Below the pieces are notes generated by a model that was given only the letters and a program-made list of their open reading frames with translations, ran no database searches and was not told where the DNA came from. The position numbers and the translations under genes are program-made. A stretch of DNA of 64,000 nt from positions 1-64,000 of the forward strand of contig NZ_JBHUGH010000036.1 in NCBI RefSeq assembly GCF_042681825.1, given 5' to 3'. Position 1 is the first letter of the stretch. The number at the start of each line of letters is the position of its first letter. This document shows, piece after piece, positions 33,863 to 43,984 of the stretch. The DNA comes from Halodurantibacterium flavum (GTDB lineage: Bacteria; Pseudomonadota; Alphaproteobacteria; Rhodobacterales; Rhodobacteraceae).

Positions 33863-36800
33863 GATGTGGTGGCCCGTGAGAAGGCTGCCGCAACCTGATC
33901 GGGTTCCAGGGGCATCAGCCGCGCCGTCCGCGTCCACAGGATCGCGGTTTCCACCCTCCGGTCCGGATAAATCTGTTCCAGAGCAGCAGCATAGGCCCCC
34001 ATCTGGCGCAGGATGCCTTCGGGCACGTCCGCTGCGGCCTGCGGCACGGTTGCATTGGATTTGTAATCGACCGCAAGCACGCGATGCGGCTCGACGATCA
34101 GGCAGTCGATGGTGCCCAACATGCGCCGCCCCTCGATCTCGGCGGTGATGTCCACCTCGGCCAGGGCGCCGGCGCCGCGCAGGAACGAAAGCTCCGGATT
34201 GGCAAGAACGGCCTGCGCCTCGGCCAGAAGGGGTGCGATTTCGGCCTCGGCCACGCCGTCCTCGCCGGCTGCCAGCAACTCTCGCGCAAGGTCGGGCCAG
34301 CGGGCCGGCGCATGAAGCGGCAGATGTTCGAGCAGCAGGTGCAGCTGACGGCCCCGGCGCTTTGCCTCTTCCTCGCTGCTGCCCGCGATGCCGGCCAGCG
34401 CCTTGGCGCCCCCGAGGTCGGACGGGGATATCGGCCCCGGTGGCTCGGCCAAGGCGGGCAGCGGCGCGCGCAGCCAGTCGGGCAGGGCGGCGGCGCTGTC
34501 CTGCGGGGCCGTGCGCGCCTCGGCCCCGGCCGGCCAGTCGCCATGGGCCAGCCTGCGCATGAAACCATCCGCCGGATCGGGCATCGGCAGCGTCGCGGCG
34601 CCCGCAGCGCCCATGCCGGCGGCGATGGTCGCGTACCAGCAATCGCCGCCTTCCTTGACCTCGCCCGCGGCGCAGACGATGAGCCAGCTTTGCGCCCGCG
34701 TCATGGCGACATAAAGCAGGCGCAGGTTTTCCTCCGCCTCGGCCATACGCTGCCGTTCGCGCGCCTCGGCAAGGGCCGGTGGACAGGCATCGGCCGCGAC
34801 GCGCCAGGCGATCGCGCCATCCGCCAGCGACAAAAGCTCACCCCCTTGCCGCGGGCGACGCTCGGCTGTGTCGGGCAGGATAACGACCGGGGCCTCCAGC
34901 CCCTTGGCGCCGTGCACGGTCATCACCCGGATGCGGTTTCCGGCACTGTCCATCTGGCGCTTGATCTCGACCTCTTCGGTCGCGAGCCAGGTGAGAAAAC
35001 CGGTCAGGCTGGGCACATCCATCCGTTCATAGGCCAGCGCCTGCGACAAAAGCGCGTCGATCCCGTCCTCGGCCTCGGGCCCCAGACGGGCCAGAAGGCG
35101 GCGGCGGCCGTCATGGCGGGTCAGCACCCGTTCCAGGAGGTCGTAGGGCCGCAGAAAGTCGGACTGGTCCCGCAGGTCGGTCAGGATCGCCATCGTGTCC
35201 GGAAACTCGGCCGCGCGCTGGCGCAGTGCCTCCCACAGCCATCCCTTGCGCCCCTGTGCCAGATCGTAAAGCTGCGCCTCGGTCCAGCCAAAGAGCGGCG
35301 AGCGCAGCGCGGCGGCCAGCGACAGTTCATCCTCGGAGGTGGAGAGAAAGGCCAGAAGCGCGGAAAGATCGCGCACCGCAAGCTCTCCGCCCAGCTTGAG
35401 CCGGTCGGCCCCCGCAATCGCCAGCCCCTCGGCCTTGCAGGCGCGGATGATCTGGTGAAAGAGTTCCGAGCGCCGCTGCACAAGGATCAGCACGTCGCCC
35501 TCGGTCATCGGACGCGTTCCGCCATGGGCGGGAATGCGGGTGCCGGCGTCGATCAGGCGGCGGATTTCGCGGGCGATCTGACGCGCAAGCCGGGCATAGT
35601 GATGTTCGGCCGGCAGGATATCGACCGGATCGAACCAGTCGCTGTCCTCCGGCTTGTCGGCGGCGGGGACGACGGGCCACAGATCGACGCGACCGGGCAT
35701 GTCGGGCCAGAAGGGGATGTGGTTGACCTCACCGCCCAGCCCGCTGTCGGCCCGGGGTCCAAGGGTCATGTCCACCAGCCGCAGAACTGCCGGCGAGGAC
35801 CGGAACGAATGTTCGAGCGTCAGCGCCGAAAGCGGCACATCGACCGCCGCAAGGCGCGCGCCGAAATGGCCGCGCATCCGGTCGAAGGCACGCAGATCGG
35901 CCCCCTGGAACGAATAGATCGACTGTTTCTTGTCGCCCACCACAAAGATCGTCCGGCCGTCGCCGCGCGCGCCCTGGCCTGCGGTGAATTCCTGCGCCAG
36001 AAGCTCGATCACCTGCCACTGGGTCGGGCTCGTGTCCTGCGCCTCATCCACGAGGATATGATCGACGCCACCATCCAGCCGGAACAGCACCCATTGCGCA
36101 ACGGAAGGATCGGTCAGCAGCGCGACGGCCCGCAGGATCAGGTCGTCGAAGTCGAGCCACCCCCGCCGGGCCTTGCGCGCGGCATATTCCGGCAGGAAGG
36201 CCGCGGCAAAGCGGTGCAGCGCATGGGTCTTTCCTGCGGCATGGAGCGCGATGCGGCGCGGGCGCGCGGTCTCGACCCGGCGCATGAAATCCTCGATCCG
36301 GTCCATGGCGGGGCCAAGCGCCTCTCGGGTGGCCTTGGTCGGGAACTTGCCGATCTTTGCGCAAAAGGGCTGGGCAGCCTTGGCGCCGAACAGGAACACG
36401 TTTTCGAACACCGGAAGCTGCGCGAGCGGCGGCGCGTCGAGTACCGAGGCCAGACGGCCCGCGTCCTTGCTGTCGTTCGGGCCGCCGGCCCGCAGCGCCT
36501 GAACAAGTTGCCCCAGCAGCGTGGCCTCATTGCCCAGAAACACCTCGGCCTCAAGACGGTCATGGTCGTAGTCGGGCGGAAGGTCGAAAAGCGCCCGCGC
36601 CGCCCCCGCATCCAGCGGATGGGCCAGCGCGTCGCGGCGGCCGGCAATTTCGGCGGTCAGGGCGGAAAGATCCTTGCCCGTGAACCATGAGGCGATTGCG
36701 TCAATGGTTTCCGGCGCGCGATCGGCCAGATCCTCGACGATCTCGGCGCGCAGCAGGGCGGCGGCGCGGTCGTCCATCTCGGTGAATTGCGGCGTGACGC

Positions 36801-37227
36801 CGGCCTCCAGCGGAAAGCGGCGCAGCAGGGATGCGCAAAACGAATGGATCGTCTGGATCTTGAGGCCGCCCGGCGTCTCGATCGCGCGGGCAAAGAGCCG
36901 CCGCGCCTGGCGCAGCATCTCCTGATCCGGGTTCTGGTCGATCCCCTCGCCCGCGCCGAGTTCCGTAAGGGCCGCGCGCAGGGCCAGGTCGTCCAGCATC
37001 GCCCATTCGCCCAGGCGGCGGAACAGGCGGTTCTGCATCTCGCTTGCCGCGGCCTTGGTATAGGTGAGGCAGAGGATGCGCTGCGGCTGAACCCCGCGCA
37101 GCAAAAGCCGCGCAACCCTGTCCGTCAGAACGCGCGTCTTGCCCGACCCCGCATTGGCCGACAGCCAGGTCGACCCGCCCGGATCGGCGGCCTGAACCTG
37201 CCGCAGGCTCGCGTCGTCACGGATCAT
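33859..37227 (-). CDS. addA: Double-strand-break repair helicase-nuclease AddA
   Basis: 1122 residues. A UvrD-type superfamily 1 helicase with Walker A ANAGSGKTRVL at about 24-34, helicase motif Ia LCLTYTKAAASEM, motif II DHILVDEAQDTSPTQW, and later MTVHGAKGLEAPVV. A C-terminal RecB-like nuclease is marked by VLAVDYKSNA near residue 1060. With AddB it resects DNA ends for RecA loading. Its ATG overlaps the addB stop as ATGA. The open frame upstream to 37389 is inside addB. Confidence 0.93.
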   Translation of the reverse strand: MIRDDASLRQVQAADPGGSTWLSANAGSGKTRVLTDRVARLLLRGVQPQRILCLTYTKAAASEMQNRLFRRLGEWAMLDDLALRAALTELGAGEGIDQNPDQEMLRQARRLFARAIETPGGLKIQTIHSFCASLLRRFPLEAGVTPQFTEMDDRAAALLRAEIVEDLADRAPETIDAIASWFTGKDLSALTAEIAGRRDALAHPLDAGAARALFDLPPDYDHDRLEAEVFLGNEATLLGQLVQALRAGGPNDSKDAGRLASVLDAPPLAQLPVFENVFLFGAKAAQPFCAKIGKFPTKATREALGPAMDRIEDFMRRVETARPRRIALHAAGKTHALHRFAAAFLPEYAARKARRGWLDFDDLILRAVALLTDPSVAQWVLFRLDGGVDHILVDEAQDTSPTQWQVIELLAQEFTAGQGARGDGRTIFVVGDKKQSIYSFQGADLRAFDRMRGHFGARLAAVDVPLSALTLEHSFRSSPAVLRLVDMTLGPRADSGLGGEVNHIPFWPDMPGRVDLWPVVPAADKPEDSDWFDPVDILPAEHHYARLARQIAREIRRLIDAGTRIPAHGGTRPMTEGDVLILVQRRSELFHQIIRACKAEGLAIAGADRLKLGGELAVRDLSALLAFLSTSEDELSLAAALRSPLFGWTEAQLYDLAQGRKGWLWEALRQRAAEFPDTMAILTDLRDQSDFLRPYDLLERVLTRHDGRRRLLARLGPEAEDGIDALLSQALAYERMDVPSLTGFLTWLATEEVEIKRQMDSAGNRIRVMTVHGAKGLEAPVVILPDTAERRPRQGGELLSLADGAIAWRVAADACPPALAEARERQRMAEAEENLRLLYVAMTRAQSWLIVCAAGEVKEGGDCWYATIAAGMGAAGAATLPMPDPADGFMRRLAHGDWPAGAEARTAPQDSAAALPDWLRAPLPALAEPPGPISPSDLGGAKALAGIAGSSEEEAKRRGRQLHLLLEHLPLHAPARWPDLARELLAAGEDGVAEAEIAPLLAEAQAVLANPELSFLRGAGALAEVDITAEIEGRRMLGTIDCLIVEPHRVLAVDYKSNATVPQAAADVPEGILRQMGAYAAALEQIYPDRRVETAILWTRTARLMPLEPDQVAAAFSRATTS

Positions 37228-40145
37228 CCCACATCCTCGGGCCAGGGGGCATCGGTCATCTCCCACTCGCCATAGCGGGCAAGGTGGTCGTAATCGCCCG
37301 GAAATCTTTCCTCGAACACCGCCCGACGAGAGGCATAGCCCTGCTGCGGCTCGGTATAGGCCCCGATCAGGCGATGCAGCTCCTCCCACGTCTCGATGTT
37401 CATGGCTTCGGTGATGTCGGTGCGTTCTTCCCTGGGGGCGGATCCAATGCCGATATAGCTGATCGCCTGCACCGGCCGGGGGCCAAGGTTCCGGAACGCC
37501 CCGCGCTCGGCCATCATCGCCTCGAGCAACAGCTGCTTGTCGAACAACTCCTGCTGTTTTTGCGTGGGCGGCGTACCGCTTTTGTAATCCATGATGTGCA
37601 GGCTGCCGTCGGGAAGTTCGTCGATCCGGTCGGGTTTGGCGGTCAGGCGGAACCCGAAGCGGTCAAGGGTCAGGCCGCCCCGTTCCTCGATCAGGACGGG
37701 CTGGCCGGGCCGCGCGGCCTCTTGCGCCAGAAACCAGTCCGCGACCCGGTCCAGCCGCGCAAGCCACAGGCGCCTTGCCGCGGGCCAGGGAACGTCGCGC
37801 GTCAGAACCTCTTGCGCCAAGGTCATCAACTGCGCCCTGTCGCCCTTGCCCCGCTGCACGAACTCTTCAAAGACGCGGTGCAGGACCGATCCGCGCAACA
37901 GCGCGTCCGGGCCGGGGCGGAGGGGTGGCAACGGTTGGAGCCGCAGGACATAGCGCGCATAGACCGCGTAAGGATCGCGGATCAGTTTCGAAATCGCCGT
38001 CACCGCCAGTTCCCTTGGGCGGGCGGCAACGGGGGGGCGCGGCGCGGGGCGCGGGGCCGGGGGAACGGGCTGATAATCTCCTTCCCATGCGGAGGACAGG
38101 CGCAGCAGCGCGCCCCCCCGTGCCCGCATCGCGGCAAGGGCCGTGGCGCCCTCGCCCCGCAGGCCGCCCATCAGGTTCGTCAACCGGTTGAGCCAGCGGG
38201 ACGGCACCGTCTCGGCCTCGGAATCGCGGATCGCGCGGGTCAGGATCACCTCGGGCGCGGCGACCGATTGCTGGAAGTCATGGGCCGAAAGGCCGATGCG
38301 CCGTTCCGGCAGCAAAAGCCCGGCATCGTGCCGCATCTGCCGGTTCAGCCATGGGTCGGGCGTCGGCGCCGGGGGCCAGACCCCGTCGTTCAACCCGCCA
38401 AGGATCACCAGATCCGCGCTCTGGACCCGGGCCTCCAGCGTGCCGAGGATCATGATGCCGGGATGGACCTGCGGGCTTTCGCGCACCTCGGCCCCCTGAA
38501 GGACGGCGGCAAAGAGATCGCGGTAATCCACCGTCGCAAAGATGCCGCCCCACGGGGCCTCACGAAGAAGGTCGTCGACCACGCGACGGGCGGTCTGGCC
38601 CGCCTCTTTCAGCCAAAGCTCGCCTGTCCCGCCTTCTGGCCCCCCGGCCAGGGCCTCGGCGAGATGCAGGTGTTGTGCGACGTGATCCGACAAGGGGCGC
38701 TCGCCGATGGTCTCGAGCCCCTCCAGCAGGGCCGCAAGCCAGCCTGCCCAGCGGATCAGATCGTCATCGCCCCGCGCGGACGCCCAGTCGAGGATCGCCG
38801 CCCCGGTGGGAAAGGCCGGACCCTTGCGCCGCAGGTGAAGTTCCAGATCGCGCGTCCACAGCAGATGCGGGCCGCGCCCCGCACCCGAATGGGTGATCGG
38901 GTGTTTGAGCAGCGTCAGCAAGGTCTCGGCCGTCAGGCGTTCCCCGAACAGCGCCGCCACATGCCGCAGGAACCGCCCCGGCGCCGAGAGCGCAAGCGGC
39001 CGGCCCGCGCTGTCATCCGGCACGATGCCCCAGCGGCCAAGGGCTGCGGTCACCTGCCGCGTCAGCGTCCGGTCGGGGGTGATCAGGGCCGCGCGCTGCC
39101 CCTGGGCCGCGGCCTGCCGCAGGCGCAGTGCGATCGCCATCGCCTCGGCGCGGGGGGATGGCGCCTCGACCAGCGTCATGCCGGCGGTCGCGGCGGCGAT
39201 ATCCGCAAGCTGCGGCCCCTCGACCATCCACTGGTCCGTGACAGGCGCGGGGCGCAGGGCAAGCGACACGAGCCGGTTCCGCGCCGCCGAGGGGGCCGGA
39301 GCCACATCCCAAAGGTGCACCTCCGCGGGGCCAAGCCCCAGCACCTGCATCAGCCGGTAAAACCGGTACTGGGGGTGATCCTCGGCGCTCAGCGCATCGG
39401 CGAGGCTGTCCCAGACCGCCATCGGCATGTCGAAATCAAAGCCGGGCAGCACGATGATCCCCTGGGGCAGATCGGCCACGGCCTGCATCAGGCGCAGCGT
39501 CGTTCCACGCGATCCGGTCGAGCCGGCGATGATGACGGGATGATCGGGCGGCGCCTTTGCCCAGCGATCGGCCAGCCGTTCGACCACCATCCGCTGACGC
39601 GCCTCGGCATCGGGCGGCTCTTCGGGGCCGAAGTAGCGGGCAACGATGCGCAGGAAGGCGAGGCTTCTTTCCCAATGTCGGGAATGATCGGCAAGATCCA
39701 GCGCCTCGATCCGTTCGGGCGGGACGCCTTCGCCCTGCATCTCGTCCATCAGGGTGGCAAGACTGTCCGCCAGATCGTAGATCGCCGCGCGCGGCGCCAG
39801 ATCGGGCTGCCGGTCCAGCAGGGCCGAGACGAGCCGGGCAAGTTCCAGCCGCCGTCGGAGCGGCGGAACAGGGGGCGGCAGGTCGGCCATCGCAAGCTCC
39901 CGCCCCAGATCGGTCACAAGCCGGATGCGGGGCAAAAGGCGCGCGCCTTCTGCCGCGAAAAGTTCTCGCACCCGGCGCTGCATCCGGCGGGTGTTGAGGT
40001 AAAGCTCCACCCGCGCCATGTCTTCCGGCGGCCGGCCGGCCATGCGGGCGCAAAGGCCCCGGACCAGCGCGCGGGGGAAATCGGCCCCGGGCGGCAGCGC
40101 AAAGAGCGGCCCGTCGCGGCGGGGGGCCTTCGGGGTTTCAGTCAT
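37224..40145 (-). CDS. addB: Double-strand-break repair protein AddB
   Basis: 973 residues. An inactivated helicase-like N-terminal region (with ARVELYLNTRRMQRR) is followed by the PD-(D/E)XK nuclease domain with GSLHIMDYKSGTPPT near residue 855. I see no four-cysteine iron-sulfur staple, which matches alphaproteobacterial AddB rather than the Firmicute form. It forms the AddAB end-resection complex. Its start overlaps the murU stop and its stop overlaps the addA start, both by four bases. Confidence 0.93.
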   Translation of the reverse strand: MTETPKAPRRDGPLFALPPGADFPRALVRGLCARMAGRPPEDMARVELYLNTRRMQRRVRELFAAEGARLLPRIRLVTDLGRELAMADLPPPVPPLRRRLELARLVSALLDRQPDLAPRAAIYDLADSLATLMDEMQGEGVPPERIEALDLADHSRHWERSLAFLRIVARYFGPEEPPDAEARQRMVVERLADRWAKAPPDHPVIIAGSTGSRGTTLRLMQAVADLPQGIIVLPGFDFDMPMAVWDSLADALSAEDHPQYRFYRLMQVLGLGPAEVHLWDVAPAPSAARNRLVSLALRPAPVTDQWMVEGPQLADIAAATAGMTLVEAPSPRAEAMAIALRLRQAAAQGQRAALITPDRTLTRQVTAALGRWGIVPDDSAGRPLALSAPGRFLRHVAALFGERLTAETLLTLLKHPITHSGAGRGPHLLWTRDLELHLRRKGPAFPTGAAILDWASARGDDDLIRWAGWLAALLEGLETIGERPLSDHVAQHLHLAEALAGGPEGGTGELWLKEAGQTARRVVDDLLREAPWGGIFATVDYRDLFAAVLQGAEVRESPQVHPGIMILGTLEARVQSADLVILGGLNDGVWPPAPTPDPWLNRQMRHDAGLLLPERRIGLSAHDFQQSVAAPEVILTRAIRDSEAETVPSRWLNRLTNLMGGLRGEGATALAAMRARGGALLRLSSAWEGDYQPVPPAPRPAPRPPVAARPRELAVTAISKLIRDPYAVYARYVLRLQPLPPLRPGPDALLRGSVLHRVFEEFVQRGKGDRAQLMTLAQEVLTRDVPWPAARRLWLARLDRVADWFLAQEAARPGQPVLIEERGGLTLDRFGFRLTAKPDRIDELPDGSLHIMDYKSGTPPTQKQQELFDKQLLLEAMMAERGAFRNLGPRPVQAISYIGIGSAPREERTDITEAMNIETWEELHRLIGAYTEPQQGYASRRAVFEERFPGDYDHLARYGEWEMTDAPWPEDVG

Positions 40146-40804
40146 CGCAGCATCCGCTCGGCCTCATGGATGCCCTCCGGATGGCCCACATCGCACCAGA
40201 GCCCGTCATAGGCGAGCCCGAACAGCCCGCCCTCTCCCGCCATCCTGTCCCAGAGGAGGTTGAGCGAGAACGCCTTGTCCGGAATCTCCGAAAGCCCCTC
40301 GGTGCGGATGATCTGCGCGCCGGTATAGATGAAGGGCCCGCCGCGTGTCAGCCGGCCGTCGCCCTTCAGCCCGAAATCACCGCCACGGGTGTAGCCCCGC
40401 GCGTTTTCCGGCCGGACCAGCAACAAGAGCGCCTGCATCCCGGGCCGCCATGCTTCGCGAAGGCAGTCAAGCGGGTTCGGCCCGCGCCATACCGCGTCAG
40501 AGTTGAGCGTAAAGACCGGCCCCGCCCGCAGCAGTGGCAGCGCGTGGCGCAGGCCGCCGCCGGTCTCCAGTATCTCGGGCCATTCGACCGAGAGGGCGAC
40601 ATCGCGGCCCGCCAGATGGGTCGTGATCTGGTCGTGCAGGTAATGCGCGTTGACCACGCGGCGCGGGATATCCGCCGCGATCTCAAGCGCCCGGTCAATC
40701 AGCGGAACGCCCGCCACCGGGATCAGCGGCTTCGGCCGGCTGCGGGTCAGGTCCCCCATCCGGGTCCCGAAGCCCGCCGCAAAGATCATCACGGCGTCCG
40801 GCAC
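40142..40804 (-). CDS. murU: N-acetylmuramate-1-phosphate uridylyltransferase, MurU-like
   Basis: 220 residues from a GTG. A nucleotidyltransferase fold with the nucleotide loop FAAGFGTRMGDLT and KPLIP, then LNSDAVWRG with the catalytic metal Asp, and a late WCDVGHPEGIHEAE. In the anabolic recycling route AmgK and MurU make UDP-MurNAc without de novo synthesis, bypassing MurA, the fosfomycin target. The gene overlaps the amgK-like gene by 16 bases; an ATG at 40789 that touches the amgK stop is an alternative start. Confidence 0.85.
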   Translation of the reverse strand: MPDAVMIFAAGFGTRMGDLTRSRPKPLIPVAGVPLIDRALEIAADIPRRVVNAHYLHDQITTHLAGRDVALSVEWPEILETGGGLRHALPLLRAGPVFTLNSDAVWRGPNPLDCLREAWRPGMQALLLLVRPENARGYTRGGDFGLKGDGRLTRGGPFIYTGAQIIRTEGLSEIPDKAFSLNLLWDRMAGEGGLFGLAYDGLWCDVGHPEGIHEAERMLR

Positions 40805-41793
40805 GCGCGTATCCTTTCCAGGACCTCAGGCTCGGGGGGCGGCAGAAGGCGCATGACCTCCTCGCGCAGCGATGCCAGTTCGGGATGCGACAGGTCGTGC
40901 ATCAGATGGTTCCAGACCCGGGGCAGAAGCGGAATGTACTGCGGCTTTCCGTCCCGCAGCCAGAGCCGGGCAAAGACCCCCAGAATGCGCAGGTTGCGTT
41001 GTGCCGCAAGCGCCGCGCAGGCGATGCCGAAGCTTTCGGGATCAGCGCCCAGGGCTTTTGCCATCCGGGCCTGCATCGCCTCCGCCAGCGGTCGGGGCAC
41101 GTCGCGGCGCGCATCTTCGGTCAGCGACACGAGATCGTAGGCGGGATGGCCGCGCATCGCGTTCTGGAAATCCAGCAGGCCGACCCGCGCCAGCCCCTGT
41201 CGTTCGGGCAGCCACAGCAGGTTCTCCGCGTGGTAATCCCGCAGGATGAGCCCGTCGTAGGCGGGGGCGCAGCGCGCCAGCAGCTCCTGTGTCAGCCCCA
41301 CGAAACCGGTCCGATCGACTTTCTGCCCGGTCGCGGCGGGCAGATACCAGTCGAGTGCAAGCGCGGCTAGATCGGCCATTGCGGGGGCGTCGTATGCGTC
41401 CAGTCCCTCTGGCGCGGGATGGCGCTGCAATTCGGCAAGCACATCCACGGCGGCGGCATAGATCTCCGGCTCCAGCGCGGGGATGCGTTGCAGGAGCCTT
41501 GCGTAAAGATCGTCGCCGAGATCCTCCAGCAGCAGGAAGCCATGCCCGGTATCGGCCGCGAAGATGCGGGGGGCCGAGAGGCCGAGCGCCGAAAGATGCC
41601 TCGCGATTTCTATGAAGGGCCGCACGTCCTCGCCGGTGGCCGGATCGGCATCCATCAGCACCGCCGAGTCCCCGGTCCGTTCCAGCCGGTCATAGCGGCG
41701 GGGCGAGGCGTCGCCGGCAAGGATCGTGCGGCGGGCATCGTCCCATCCGGCGGCCTCGATGAACCGGGATGAGAGCTGGGCGCGGCTGGTCAA
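40789..41793 (-). CDS. amgK: N-acetylmuramate/glucosamine kinase, AmgK-like
   Basis: 334 residues. A phosphotransferase-kinase fold: GDASPRRYDRL near the N terminus, LLLEDLGDDLY in the hinge, the catalytic LILRDYHAENLLWL and the metal DFQNAMRGHPAYDL. It phosphorylates MurNAc at the anomeric position, feeding MurU. The best start is a TTG overlapping the tsaE stop as TTGA, the same coupling used along this operon. The open frame upstream (to 41928) lies inside tsaE and lacks support. Confidence 0.85.
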   Translation of the reverse strand: MTSRAQLSSRFIEAAGWDDARRTILAGDASPRRYDRLERTGDSAVLMDADPATGEDVRPFIEIARHLSALGLSAPRIFAADTGHGFLLLEDLGDDLYARLLQRIPALEPEIYAAAVDVLAELQRHPAPEGLDAYDAPAMADLAALALDWYLPAATGQKVDRTGFVGLTQELLARCAPAYDGLILRDYHAENLLWLPERQGLARVGLLDFQNAMRGHPAYDLVSLTEDARRDVPRPLAEAMQARMAKALGADPESFGIACAALAAQRNLRILGVFARLWLRDGKPQYIPLLPRVWNHLMHDLSHPELASLREEVMRLLPPPEPEVLERIRACRTP

Positions 41794-42260
41794 GTCGGGA
41801 TCTCCGGGAAAAGGTGCAAGAGGCGGTCGGCAGGGCCGGAGAGACAGAGACGCCGCCCGTCGCCCGCATGTTCGAACCGCAGCCGGATCGCCTGTTCGGG
41901 CGTAAGCGCCCCAAGCCGCTCCGGCCATTCCACAAGACAGATCGCGGTCTCGAAGGCCTCGGCCAGACCGAGTTCAAGTGCCTCATCGGGATGGGACAGG
42001 CGATAAAGGTCCGTATGCCAGATGTCCGGCGTGCCCGGATAGGTCTGGACCAGCGTGAAGGTGGGCGAGGGGACCTCGGTCTCATCCCCGAGCCGCGCGC
42101 GGATCAGGGCGCGCGCAAAGTGGCTCTTGCCGGCACCGACCGGGCCCTCCAGCAGCAGGACGTCACCGGCGCGCAGGCCCGGCGCGACCCGGTGCGCGAC
42201 CGCGTCCGTGGCCTCGGCGTCCGGCAGATCGAGTGTCAGACTGATATCGCCCATCGTCAT
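41790..42260 (-). CDS. tsaE: tRNA threonylcarbamoyladenosine biosynthesis ATPase TsaE
   Basis: 156 residues. The P-loop LLEGPVGAGKSH (about 37-47), the switch PSPTFTLVQTY and the late CLVEWPERLG are family marks. TsaE acts with TsaB, TsaC and TsaD to make t6A at position 37 of ANN-decoding tRNAs. It is the first gene of the tsaE-amgK-murU-addB-addA run; tsaD is also in this window (51506-52591). Confidence 0.93.
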   Translation of the reverse strand: MTMGDISLTLDLPDAEATDAVAHRVAPGLRAGDVLLLEGPVGAGKSHFARALIRARLGDETEVPSPTFTLVQTYPGTPDIWHTDLYRLSHPDEALELGLAEAFETAICLVEWPERLGALTPEQAIRLRFEHAGDGRRLCLSGPADRLLHLFPEIPT

Positions 42261-42340
42261 CGGGCGACTTTTACCGCGCGGCCATCCATGCGCAAGCGGC
42301 TTTGCGGCGGCAGTGCCCGGCGGGCGTCTGGCGGGCTCGC

Positions 42341-43894
42341 TCAGACGGCTTGCTCTGTCACGGGCCCTGTCACGGGCGGTATGACGGGCGCTGTGACCGG
42401 GGCTGGCGTGGCCTCTCGGCGGAACCCGATCATCAGTGATCCGCCCGCCAGCGGGATTGTCCGCACGACGATCTGTCCAAGGTCGCTGACGATCCGCCGG
42501 CTTGCCGGTTCGCGCGCCGAGGCCATGGCCGAAAGCGCCATCCAGTCAGTGCCGCGATCCGTCGCCTGCCACTGTCGGACAGAATCCTGAAGCGTGATCT
42601 CGCTCAGCGCGCTCATCGGGTCGACGCCCCAAAGCGCGGCATAGGCGCGGTTGGCCATCGTGGCGACGCCGGAGCCGGAAAAGACGATCACGGCCTCATC
42701 CATCGCGTCGAGCACGGCCTGACCCGTCTCAAGTTCAGCGCGGAACCGGCGCGTAAGCGTTATTTCGGCTGTGATATCCTCGACCAGCAGGGCGACGGCG
42801 CCATCGGAATGGGGACGGCCGGAAACGCGATAGGTCTGGCCCGTGGGCAGCGTCCAGGTTTCCTCATAATGGCCGTCGCGCCCGTGTTCGAGTTCGGTGA
42901 ACTGCTGGCGCCAGCTGCGATAGTCCCGCGGCTCGGGCAGCATCCGGCGGTCGCGCAACTGGTCGAGAAAGGCGGCAAGTGTCGGGCGGGCGGCCAGAAA
43001 CTCGAATTCGAGGCCGGTCAGGTCGGTCAGGGCGGGGTTGAACAGATGCAGCCGCCGCTGCGGGTCAAAGATCGCGAGCCCCACGGGCAGATGTGCAAAG
43101 GTCTTGACCAGCGTCTGCATGAAGCTTTGCATCTGCCCCTCGGCGCGGACGGTCGCATCGGAGGGGACGCCGAAACAGAGCCGCCCGTCCGGCAGGGGCA
43201 CGGCCTGACATTCATACCAGCTTTTGCGGGCCTCGTTGGCCGCGTTGGGTTGCAGGCGCCGCGGTTCCGCGCGCAGCCGGGACTTGTCGAAAAGCGCCGG
43301 CAGCGGCCAGCCGAGTTCGTACCCGTTGGCAAGCACCGCATCGAGATACGCCCGGTTCGCCCAGATGACGGCCCCGTCGGGGCCTTCGCGCCAGGACAGC
43401 ACCGGCGCATGTTCGACGGTGGCGCGCAGGGTGGCGAGTTCATCCCGCGTGGCGCGGTAGCTGCCTGCGTCGAGCGTCACGACCTGACCGTCCACCCCAG
43501 GTTCAAGGAGGGTGATGCGCGTCAGGCCGTCCTGCAGACATGCCTCCAGTTCCAGCTGGCGGCTGCCTTGGGAAACAGCGGCGGCGCTCCCTGTCTCCTC
43601 TGCCCGGGCAAGCAGGGCGGCGGCATCGGGGAAATACTGCGAAAGCCACGACAGCAGGGCCGGCCAGTCGCCGCCTTCGGTGCCGGAGGCGGCGAGGAGC
43701 GCCCGCGCCCGGGCCGTGGCATCGACCAGCCGCTTCCCCTCGAACAGAAAGACGATATCGCCCGACCCTGCGTCGAAAAGGCCGCCACCCGGTTCGTTCG
43801 ACAGGCTGTGGCGAAAGAGCATCCAGGCCAGCGCCACCAACAGGCCCGCACTGACCAAAAGCGCCGGAACAAAAGACCAGACTTCGTTGACCAT
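42341..43894 (-). CDS. Membrane-anchored PAS-domain protein without kinase domain
   Basis: 517 residues. One N-terminal membrane helix (about 7-26) is followed by PAS-like modules: about 145-260, 270-375 (FAHLPVGLAIFDPQRRLHLFNPAL) and 385-495 (LDAMDEAVIVFSGSGVATMANRAY). No histidine-kinase dimerisation or ATPase domain follows; the frame ends after a Pro/Val/Thr-rich tail (APVIPPVTGPVTEQAV). It may sense a signal and act on a partner, or be a degenerate DivL-like kinase. Its position beside tsaE and next to regB is noted, but function is unknown. Confidence 0.78.
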   Translation of the reverse strand: MVNEVWSFVPALLVSAGLLVALAWMLFRHSLSNEPGGGLFDAGSGDIVFLFEGKRLVDATARARALLAASGTEGGDWPALLSWLSQYFPDAAALLARAEETGSAAAVSQGSRQLELEACLQDGLTRITLLEPGVDGQVVTLDAGSYRATRDELATLRATVEHAPVLSWREGPDGAVIWANRAYLDAVLANGYELGWPLPALFDKSRLRAEPRRLQPNAANEARKSWYECQAVPLPDGRLCFGVPSDATVRAEGQMQSFMQTLVKTFAHLPVGLAIFDPQRRLHLFNPALTDLTGLEFEFLAARPTLAAFLDQLRDRRMLPEPRDYRSWRQQFTELEHGRDGHYEETWTLPTGQTYRVSGRPHSDGAVALLVEDITAEITLTRRFRAELETGQAVLDAMDEAVIVFSGSGVATMANRAYAALWGVDPMSALSEITLQDSVRQWQATDRGTDWMALSAMASAREPASRRIVSDLGQIVVRTIPLAGGSLMIGFRREATPAPVTAPVIPPVTGPVTEQAV

Positions 43895-43984
43895 GCGATT
43901 CGCCCCTGATGCGTAAGGGGAGACTGGCGCAGTCGAGGTTAATGTCGCGTTAACTGCACTCGATCCATGGTCGCCGGCAGAACA

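Noticed and set aside
37284..40211. 975-codon plus-strand open frame opposite addB
   Set aside because: A shadow frame created by high GC at third codon positions. The minus strand carries AddB with nuclease motifs and coupled neighbours.
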